From Hyphochytrium catenoides (Eukaryota; Sar; Hyphochytriomycetes; Hyphochytriales; Hyphochytriaceae): a DNA stretch of 15,194 nucleotides. This document shows positions 9,771-15,194 of this stretch, one piece after another. The notes beneath the pieces are model-generated. The model saw nothing but the letters and a program-made list of their open reading frames with translations, was not told the DNA's origin and made no database searches. The stretch lies in NCBI GenBank assembly GCA_900088475.1, contig FLMG01001739.1:1-15194 (forward strand). The letters run 5' to 3'. A program made the translations under genes and the position numbers. Position 1 is the stretch's first letter. Every line of letters starts with the position of its first letter.

Positions 9771-9790
9771 GGGTTAGGGTTACGGTTAGG
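9771..9790 (+). repeat. Interstitial telomere-like array 1
   Basis: Three and a third TTAGGG-type units in the GGGTTA phase, the third with a G-to-C change (GGGTTA, GGGTTA, CGGTTA, GG). It is flanked by ordinary sequence on both sides, so it is internal rather than a chromosome end. Confidence 0.7.
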
Positions 9791-10256
9791 CTCCTGACGT
9801 GACGACGCTATGGGTTAACCACTACATTATCCTTACGGGTAGACGGTGAGATCACAATATCGTGAAGACGACAAAAAATTTGATGCTAATAATGCATACA
9901 CGTAAAGGTATTAGTGCTAAAGCTCTTTGGTGTCTCTGCGGCCAGGGCCAGCGATGGGGGCCATCATCAGCAGAGCAGAGAACCTCTCAGTAACTTTCAA
10001 CAGAAGAGCAAACCATGGTGAAGCACTACTCATCACAGTAATCGCACAATAAGCTAGCTGGTGCCACTATTTTTGTTTACCACCTGCCGCTGTTGTCGCC
10101 AGCCATGTTCACGCTCGTGAAGCCCAGTCGTCTCTTGCCGGCCGACCCGTTCTTTCTTACATAAAGAAGGAGAAGGAGAAGAACAAGTAGTGCAGAGAGC
10201 AAACTATAAGAAGCATTATTATGAAAGAAACAGGAGTGGGGGAAGTAGAAGATGAT
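9791..10256. other. Intergenic DNA between telomere-like array and LTR
   Basis: No coding frame of interest and no RNA gene recognised. The stretch 10166-10190 is purine-rich. The bases abutting the LTR (10252-10256, ATGAT) would be one copy of the target-site duplication if the element were complete. Confidence 0.45.
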
Positions 10257-10627
10257 TGTAGTGTTTGGAGCCTATCGGAGGAAACAAACCTCTCGTCAAA
10301 GACTCGTGATCTCCACTAACTGGGTTGCACAGAGGAAGACTACTTAGGAAAGAACGCTCTAACGCAGGATCTGTAGGGATAACTTGTGGATAAATGCGAA
10401 GTGAGATTAATGCTTAGAGAGCGGCGATGCTAGCACACCGCGCTCAACCCTCGCTCTCAGTAACGTGCAATCTTTCGGTCTACTACTAAAGCTATATCTA
10501 AGCTAACATATACTATGCATAAAGCAACTGTCCCACTACTACTGAGCTGACATCCCAGGTCAAGCTGTGACCTTTCACGTTGATGGAAACATTTCCAACA
10601 TTTCCATGCAACCTTCGAAACACTACA
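10257..10627 (-). mobile_element. Long terminal repeat of a Ty3/gypsy-type retrotransposon (3' LTR)
   Basis: Read on the minus strand this 371-bp segment begins TGTAGTGTTT and ends AAACACTACA, a perfect 10-bp inverted terminal repeat with the TG..CA ends expected of an LTR. It is immediately preceded on that strand by a purine-rich tract, and an integrase relic on the same strand lies about 1.4 kb upstream, so the orientation fits a 3' LTR. Inside are a tandem AACATTTCC pair (plus strand, near 10588-10606) and an AT-rich segment near 10490-10520 (plus strand) that could hold a TATA-like element. The flanks do not show a 5-bp duplication (ATGAT on the left, GTCTC on the right), as expected for one LTR of a larger element and not for a solo LTR. 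No second LTR copy was seen in the window. Confidence 0.7.
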
Positions 10628-10640
10628 GTCTCCCCGCCTT
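10628..10640 (-). promoter_or_regulatory. Polypurine tract next to the LTR
   Basis: On the minus strand AAGGCGGGGAGAC directly precedes the TG of the LTR: 12 of 13 bases are purines. In LTR retrotransposons such a tract primes plus-strand DNA synthesis and lies exactly here. The position makes the LTR call stronger. Confidence 0.65.
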
Positions 10641-10696
10641 AAACCCTTGCCTTCCTCGACAAGACCAAACCTTAGAAATCTACTAGTCAAGTAGAA

Positions 10697-11020
10697 TCAG
10701 GTGCTTGACTGGTTCAGAGAAGATTTGCCCAGCAAGGATAGCACCCTCTTTCGATGTTCCTTTCCAAAGGGACGAATTATATCCAACAACTGTCGCAGGC
10801 TTGCACCTTCTTCCGTCACCACCGAAGAATAAGGTTCTGTAAGGACAGCCGGTTGTGTGTCTTGCACAATTACCGGCTCGCTCCAAAACTCTGTCAGCGC
10901 TGTGGGCTCCTCTTGAGTGCTCAGGTAAGGCACTATATGTGGCACTTCTCTTCCAGGACTCAGACTCCTCTCGTTCTTCAGTTTGCCTTCGGGTAGTACT
11001 TGGTCTGACAATTTCTGCAA
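10697..11020 (-). CDS. Unassigned open frame upstream of the LTR, possible 3' coding remnant of the element
   Basis: About 107 codons are open on the minus strand with balanced composition (for example SLSPGREVPHIVPYLS, LTEFWSEPVIVQ, LLDIIRPFGKEHRKR). There is no ATG at the left edge, and the frame remains open a little further upstream to about 11060. Overlapping frames are also open. It lies between the integrase relic and the polypurine tract on the same strand, where the end of Pol or an extra frame would be expected. No chromodomain or other motif is visible, so the assignment is positional only. Confidence 0.25.
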   Translation of the reverse strand: MQKLSDQVLPEGKLKNERSLSPGREVPHIVPYLSTQEEPTALTEFWSEPVIVQDTQPAVLTEPYSSVVTEEGASLRQLLDIIRPFGKEHRKRVLSLLGKSSLNQSST

Positions 11021-11120
11021 TGAGACCTTTGCCTTCTTACTTCCCTCGTTGGTTGACCTACGACATAGTTGTTTTCTACTTCAATTATCAATCTCAAGCC
11101 GGCCCAAATCCTTACATCTA

Positions 11121-11457
11121 GTACTCTTTTCCCCCGGAAACGAAATCTTCCTTTTCGTGGAGCAGCAGCAGTATGTGGCCATAATATTTATAACCTCAAA
11201 TGCGGGAAGGGAGCAATATAAGAAGAAGGTTGAATGTGAGCATTGACAGATAGAAGGCGCGGTCTTTCACGTCTCGCAGATCGGGAAGAGAGGAACTCCC
11301 TCCTCTAACCGTGTCCGGCAAAGAGACGTGGCGAAGAGACCCAATCTACCATCTTCAACCACTTACCTTTGCGCAGAAAACTACTTTCTCTCCTTTCGTT
11401 TGATGAAGAAAGTCTGAGCGGGGCCCACGGGAAAGTAAGATGAACAAGGGAACGGGA

Positions 11458-11464
<7 letters not shown>
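11121..11464. other. Non-coding stretch inside the element region
   Basis: No supported gene. A plus-strand frame (10983-11246) and a minus-strand frame (11305-11574) run through it, but neither shows a motif, and the second is carried by the adjacent microsatellite. Confidence 0.4.

Positions 11465-11504
<40 letters not shown>
11465..11504 (+). repeat. (AG)20 microsatellite
   Basis: Twenty uninterrupted AG units, inside a longer purine-rich zone that runs from about 11430 to 11710. It produces the Ser/Leu-rich open frame seen on the minus strand at 11305-11574. Confidence 0.95.
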
Positions 11505-11506
<2 letters not shown>

Positions 11507-12052
11507 GGTGATGAAGGATCTGAAATGACAAGAAGGATGAAGAGTGAGAAGGGAAAGGGATAAGGAAGAATCATAGAAGGCTAAGAAGGCGATACGAACA
11601 GAAAGGTTGAATGTGGGAGAAGGAGATTAGAGATATGTGGAGATGAGGAGAATAAAGAGAAAGAGCCACAGGCAAAGTAAAAGGAAGAAAAGAGAGAAGA
11701 AAGAAGACAGCTGGGTATAGCCCCAAAGAGGGCTTACCTCTTTCCTAAGTAATGTACGAGAAGGAACGTCTTGTCATGTTTGAACCGTCTCTTGCTCAGA
11801 CGTCATTTTCCTCTCTAATGAGACGACTGAGGAGAGCGGGGAGGAAGGACAATCTCTCTCTTTCTATGTCTCTGTTTCTCTCTTCTTCTTGCACTTCAAA
11901 ATTAGGCTGCCTGGTGTTATTCTCTCCTTCCTCCTCTGTCAGCAGAGTGTGACTCCCTCTGATTTACCGGCTCACGCGAATCAAGCGGAGAGCGAGAGCG
12001 AGACAGAGTAGCCTAAGCAAATGCTAAAATCTCTCTCTTTCCCCTTCACCCC
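11505..12052. other. Purine-rich and unassigned DNA between microsatellite and integrase relic
   Basis: Positions 11505-11710 are mostly purine on the plus strand. 11750-12052 has a 66-codon plus-strand frame without motif. The segment of Pol expected downstream of the GPY/F motif is not recognisable here. Confidence 0.4.
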
Positions 12053-12586
12053 TCAGTTCCTTTCTGTTATGGGTGCATTTCCTCGACTACTAACCAACCA
12101 CCTGATCCGCCTCGATGAGGATCGACCGATGGGATGCGGCCTCTCCTCTGTGAGAGTATATTCAGGACTAGTAGTCCTGACTCGTCGGAGCCAATCCTCA
12201 AGCTCCTCGACAGCTAGTACCTTATACGGCCCACTGTAGCGCGGCAGCAGGTTCGCTTTGGGACGTACCCTATCGACTTCATCCATGTTGCAGTCGGTCG
12301 CTATCATCGCCGTGTCTCCTACCTTGAGCTGCAAATCTGTCCGGTGAGGGTTGTCAAGTGCCTTCATGTAGTCCTGACTAGCGTCCAGATGGTCCAGAGC
12401 GACGAGGAGGGACACTTTGACGTTCTTTACGGTGTCTGCGACAGGGAAGAGGGGCAATCAGCCCTTCTCTATCTGTTGCCGGGAGTTGGGTTGGACCGCA
12501 GTGAAAGACGGAAGCACACTAAGCGCCTTATTTCTCGCATTCTCTACACAATGGGGGAAGTCGCAATCTGTGTCAGTCGATGCTTG
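12053..12586 (-). pseudogene. Ty3/gypsy-type integrase C-terminal fragment, decayed
   Basis: One minus-strand frame runs from 12586 to 12053, broken once by TGA at 12458-12460. Before the stop it has VENARNKALSVLPSF, matching the EFAYN-…-G-SPF region at the end of gypsy integrase cores. After it come KVGDTAMIAT (about 12325-12296) and RYSGPYKVLAVEE (12241-12203), the GPY/F-type C-terminal module with the usual K-V-G-D strand and P-R-Y-x-G-P-Y/F-K-V motif. In a live element Pol goes on with an HPVFHVS-like segment; that is missing and the frame degenerates after about 12200. The catalytic DDE part and reverse transcriptase would lie at higher coordinates but are not visible, so the copy is truncated. 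It belongs with, or is a relative of, the element whose LTR lies at 10257-10627. Confidence 0.75.
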
Positions 12587-12724
12587 TTAGTTATTGAGAT
12601 AACAATATTATACCACCCGTCTCTTGAAATGTATCGTCAACCATCGATCACTGCTACTTCTCCCCACCCGACCAGAAGCGCTGCTAGCTAGCTGCGGCCA
12701 CATTATTGCTATGATTACACGGCA

Positions 12725-12803
12725 GACAGCAGCAGCGGCAGCAGCAACAGCAGCGGCGGCAGCGCCAGCAGCAGCAATGCACGAAGCAGCAGCACCTTGG
12801 ATG
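12725..12803 (+). repeat. Interrupted CAG/GCA trinucleotide tract
   Basis: About 80 bp of GCA/GCG/CAG-type triplets with a few interruptions. In one plus-strand frame it reads as poly-Ala and on the other strand as poly-Cys. The enclosing frames show nothing else, so I treat it as a repeat and not as coding. Confidence 0.8.
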
Positions 12804-12897
12804 AGGAGGAACTTTTTGATCCTTATTAGGCCTGATAATGAAGGTACCCTGCAGAGAAAGTAAGAGCAGCCTAATAAACCAGGAGCGGAGCTTGTTG

Positions 12898-13092
12898 AGG
12901 GGGAGGAGATAGAGGGAAAGGGCGAGAGAAGAGAAGAGGAGAGAGAGAGAGGGAGGAGAGAGAAAAGCGAGAATGAAAAGGCGGGAGGGGAAAGAGGAAG
13001 AGGAAGAGAGAGAGGGGAGAGCGAGAGAGAGAGGATAGTGACAGAGAGAGAGAGACATAGAAAGAAAGAGGAAGAGGAAGAGAGAGGGCAGA
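12898..13092 (+). repeat. Long purine-rich (GA)n-type tract
   Basis: Almost 200 nt with only a scattered handful of pyrimidines on the plus strand, built from GAGA, GGAGA, GAGGAA and GAAA units. The complementary strand gives the long Leu/Ser/Phe-rich frames at 12684-13205 and 12871-13101, which are not genes. Confidence 0.85.
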
Positions 13093-13240
13093 CGTCGACA
13101 AAGGAGCGATGAGGCTGCCTGCTCTCTTAAATGATCTGTAACATGATCAGGGAAGTAGAAAGAGCTGCCATGCAAGCATCCGCAAGGCAATGGCCGCACA
13201 ATCATAGGTAGTCAACTGCCACCACGTTTCTTTTCCTGCT

Positions 13241-13257
13241 TAAGGGTTAGGGTTAGG
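13241..13257 (+). repeat. Interstitial telomere-like array 2
   Basis: TAAGGG, TTAGGG, TTAGG: two perfect overlapping units with a one-base variant in front. It sits directly before a second GA/GATA-rich zone (13258-13400). Confidence 0.65.
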
Positions 13258-13445
13258 AGGGAGATAGAGAGATAGATAGATAGAGGGAGAGAGGGAGAGA
13301 AGTGCAAGAAAGAGAGAAGCAGGAGCGTGTGAGACAATATCAGAGAGAGAGAGCGATAGAGAGGAGAATGATGAAGAAAAGGGAGGGCGGCGAGAAAAGA
13401 AGAGGACTGAGCAAGATGGGACTGAGGAAAATGAAGAGAAGAGGC
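13258..13445 (+). repeat. GA/GATA-rich low-complexity zone
   Basis: Purine-rich, with a short GATA run at about 13270-13284 and GAGA runs to about 13360, then GA-rich to 13445. The 71-codon plus-strand frame at 13302-13517 (Arg/Glu/Lys-rich) reads straight through it and is probably not a gene. Confidence 0.7.
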
Positions 13446-13509
13446 ACAGACCTAGTGATGTTTCTGGTCACTAAAGGGCCACACTTGACTCCTCGCTCCT
13501 TTCTTTCAG

Positions 13510-13646
13510 CCCGGTAGCTCTTGTTGGTGGGACGGGCAGTGTCGGGTGGCAGTTACTTAGGAGCAATAAGGCGAGATGAAGTAGTTCTTTTTGAGAAGGG
13601 CGACCTCCTGGTGCGGCGTTCCTGTGAATTTATGTCCGCCCTTCGT
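13510..13646 (+). pseudogene. Possible Rossmann-fold dinucleotide-binding fragment with frameshift
   Basis: After a good acceptor-like sequence (CTCCTTTCTTTCAG ending at 13509) one frame reads PVALVGGTGSVGWQLLR (13511-13561) and on to a stop at 13577-13579. A hydrophobic strand followed by GGTGxVG and a helix is the typical start of an NAD(P)-binding Rossmann fold of the SDR/NmrA-like type. The neighbouring frame continues from 13575 as DEVVLFEKGD and further, which resembles a second beta strand, so a one-base shift may separate the two halves. No further exon was found. This may be a broken gene copy, an exon with an error, or chance in G-rich DNA. Confidence 0.3.
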
Positions 13647-13718
13647 CTTCCTCATTCTCTTCTTTCCCCGTGCTGCTCATACGTATTGTTATTGAGGTCT
13701 ACCTCGTCTTCTTCTTAG

Positions 13719-13892
13719 GCTTCGTGTCGCTTGCTTTCCAAGCCCTTCTCTGCTTACTCTATTGTATGGGTCTCCTGCTAGTCTGCTTTTCATAGAGATG
13801 GAGCAATTGTGCAGAACGCAAAGAAAGGCGTAACTTAGCAGTAGTTACCACCCCTTCGTGGAGCCACTAGAGTTTTCATCACACTTGGCTCA
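13719..13892. other. Short unassigned stretch
   Basis: Pyrimidine-rich at the left, with an acceptor-like CTTCTTCTTAG ending at 13719. What follows has no extended open frame with coding character. Confidence 0.35.
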
Positions 13893-14246
13893 TCAGTTAA
13901 TCCCTTTCAGAAGCACGCCGCCATCGGCTCTGCAGCCCATTACATCTTTTGCATCTCCTTCTTCATCACTTATTCTAGGTCTAAGAAGCAGCGTAAATAA
14001 AGCTGTCGCGTAGCCTGCCGCCCGGTTTCTTGTTGTCCTCTCCTCTTCTAGCAAAAACATCTCTTCTATGAACGTACATTCTCTCTCTTCCTCTTGATTC
14101 GCTTCCATGGACCTCGTGTCGTCCTGCCTGCTGCCGTCGACACTGAAAGAGCACCAGACTGTCCTGAGTGGAATTTGAAGGGGCCTGCCCTTGTCCTCAA
14201 CCAGGTTCACCCTATTGGGCCCTGACGGTGTACCACTGCCTTCCTC
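13893..14246 (-). CDS. Hypothetical minus-strand open frame
   Basis: The frame is open for about 117 codons between a stop at 14247-14249 and the terminal codon at 13893. Its first ATG-like start in frame is a GTG near 14210. Composition is balanced and protein-like: GTPSGPNRVNLVEDKGRP, then an acidic stretch (EEERECTFIEEMFLLEEE), then a hydrophobic AGYATALFTLLLRP. I recognise no family. It could be an exon, part of a decayed retroelement on the same strand as the integrase relic, or a chance frame. Confidence 0.25.
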   Translation of the reverse strand, partial: EEGSGTPSGPNRVNLVEDKGRPLQIPLRTVWCSFSVDGSRQDDTRSMEANQEEERECTFIEEMFLLEEERTTRNRAAGYATALFTLLLRPRISDEEGDAKDVMGCRADGGVLLKGIN

Positions 14247-14249
14247 TTA

Positions 14250-14566
14250 CTGCCCAGCTACAATGGCAGGCTGCCGTCTTCGAGTGGGGGACACACACCA
14301 TACAACCTCTTCATAGAGCCTAGTTCTATAGAAAGGAGAGAGGCACAAGTCACCGTAGACAGAAGCGAAGGAATGAAAGGAAAATGACAGAGCCGAGAAG
14401 TGGAAAGAGACAGGGGGACGGTAACAACGATGAGTAGACACTACGACTGTCTCTACTGACATTTGTAAGGATTTGTTGCCTCGTGGAACCGACTCTTCCT
14501 TCTTGCCTTCGGTTTAGCTTTCTTGCCCCCTCGAGTCTCATCGTGGAAAAGCGGAACATCACTTTC
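14250..14566. other. Unassigned stretch
   Basis: No supported gene. Overlapping frames on both strands (14247-14462, 14350-14595, 14483-14788) lack motifs. Confidence 0.4.
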
Positions 14567-14649
14567 TGCTCACTCCGCCACCAGTGTCGGGCCACAAGGT
14601 GGGGACAAGGTGCTCACTCCGCCACCAGTGTCGGGCCACAAGGTGGGGA
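14567..14649 (+). repeat. 44-bp tandem duplication, two copies
   Basis: A unit starting TGCTCACTCCGCCACCAGTG begins at 14567 and again at 14611. The first 39 bases of the two copies (through GGTGGGGA) are identical and the last five differ. The identity indicates a recent duplication. The period is not a multiple of three, so it would disrupt any coding frame across it. Confidence 0.9.
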
Positions 14650-14784
14650 GAGAAGGGAGGAGGAACTTGAAAGTGAGGCGCAGCAGAGGTCATTAGACGA
14701 AGGATATCAGATAGTATGGCCGGGAGCTGAGGTAGGGAGGGGACTACACAGAGCAAGTAAGGCAGGAGGAATGTCCTTGGCCGT

Positions 14785-14885
14785 GTGAGAGAAAGTATAG
14801 TAGATGGGAGAGGAGAGAGGGAGGGGCGAAGAAAAGAGAGAGAAAGGGGAAGGAGAGAGAGAGGTAGAGAGAGAGGAAGGGACTC
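14785..14885 (+). repeat. Purine-rich (GA)n-type tract
   Basis: About 100 nt of GAGA/GGAGA/GAAA sequence, the third large purine block of the right arm. It yields the Leu/Ser/Pro-rich minus-strand frame at 14559-14936, which is not a gene. Confidence 0.75.
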
Positions 14886-15160
14886 TGAAGGGACTACATG
14901 CCGAGAGGAAAGCGTCAATAGAGCTGTCGTGAACAACTGTCTCTATCGAACGATAGGCTGTCGAGGACGACCGTCGTCTTAATTTAGCATCCTCATATCG
15001 ATTACTCTGGATTGCCCATCCTCTTTGTCTTCACAATTCAGTTTTCATTGTGCCGTATCTCTCTCGCCCTCAGCACCTCATCTAAATTCCTAGCAGTCTT
15101 GCTCTCCCTCTTTCTCCCTTTCTGTTTGTTTTCCTTCATATTTTCTGCAGGTAACTCTCC
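14886..15160. other. Unassigned stretch near the right end
   Basis: No gene recognised. A pyrimidine tract with TTTTCTGCAG ending at 15150 followed by GTAACT looks like splice-site sequence, but no exon can be shown on either side within the window. Confidence 0.35.
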
Positions 15161-15194
15161 ATCTCTCTCTCTCTCTCCCCCTCTCTCTCTTTCT
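15161..15194 (+). repeat. CT-rich microsatellite at the window edge
   Basis: CT dinucleotide run interrupted by CCCC and ending TTTCT. It continues to the last base and may extend beyond the window. Confidence 0.85.

Noticed and set aside
10257-10627. Reading the LTR as a solo LTR
   Set aside because: No matching 5-bp duplication in the flanks, and a polypurine tract plus same-strand Pol relic lie on the inner side.
12162-12180. Inverted repeat TCAGGACT-AGT-AGTCCTGA
   Set aside because: Perfect 8-bp arms, but it lies within the integrase relic, is not followed by a T-run and has no other mark of a terminator or protein site; likely incidental.
12624-12863. Poly-alanine open frame on the plus strand
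   Set aside because: Produced by the GCA-type repeat; flanking residues show no coding character.
12684-13205. 173-codon minus-strand open frame
   Set aside because: It is the complement of the CAG tract and of the purine tract; poly-Cys and Ser/Leu/Phe runs only.
1-15194. tRNA, rRNA, CRISPR array or bacterial operon signals
   Set aside because: No tRNA-like box B with matching arms, no rRNA-like sequence, no regularly spaced short repeats and no ribosome-binding-site-led gene series were found by eye.

Overview
The window reads as nuclear DNA of a eukaryote. The one clear gene is split by introns with ordinary GT..AG boundaries, there are no prokaryotic operons or ribosome-binding sites, and most of the DNA is intergenic, rich in (GA)n/(CT)n low-complexity tracts and old repeats. 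Two short interstitial TTAGGG arrays suggest the host uses that telomere repeat. A seven-transmembrane protein fused to an RGS domain is known from plants, amoebae, oomycetes and other stramenopiles, and some fungi. A protist, alga or fungus-like eukaryote is therefore plausible, but the lineage cannot be fixed from this sequence.

Layout. 1-84 looks like the 3' part of a coding exon of an unidentified gene that enters from the left, ending at a GTGAGT donor. 807-1097 holds a short arginine-rich open frame that may be an exon. 1098-3460 is non-coding with one diverged repeat pair. 3461-4803 holds two diverged copies of a two-module repeat. 5182-5965 is intergenic. 5966-8996 is the main gene: five exons coding a modelled 573-residue protein with a signal peptide, seven membrane helices, a Gly/Ala-rich linker and a cytosolic RGS domain. 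8997-10256 is intergenic with one telomere-like array.

The right third carries remains of a Ty3/gypsy-type LTR retrotransposon on the minus strand. A decayed integrase C-terminal coding fragment lies at 12053-12586. A 371-bp LTR with perfect 10-bp inverted ends, preceded by a polypurine tract, lies at 10257-10627. A (AG)20 microsatellite and unassigned DNA lie between them. No 5' LTR was seen in the window. From about 12700 to the right end there is a CAG-type tract, about 200 nt of nearly pure purine, a second telomere-like array, a possible Rossmann-fold coding fragment broken by a frameshift (13510 onward), an unassigned minus-strand open frame (13893-14246), a 44-bp tandem duplication and a terminal CT tract.

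Functional reading. The receptor-RGS protein would place an extracellular or luminal sensing module and a GTPase-activating module for a heterotrimeric G-protein alpha subunit in one polypeptide. No other gene here can be linked to that pathway. The gene model (splice sites, phases, residue numbers) was derived by eye from reading frames and family motifs and has no transcript support.
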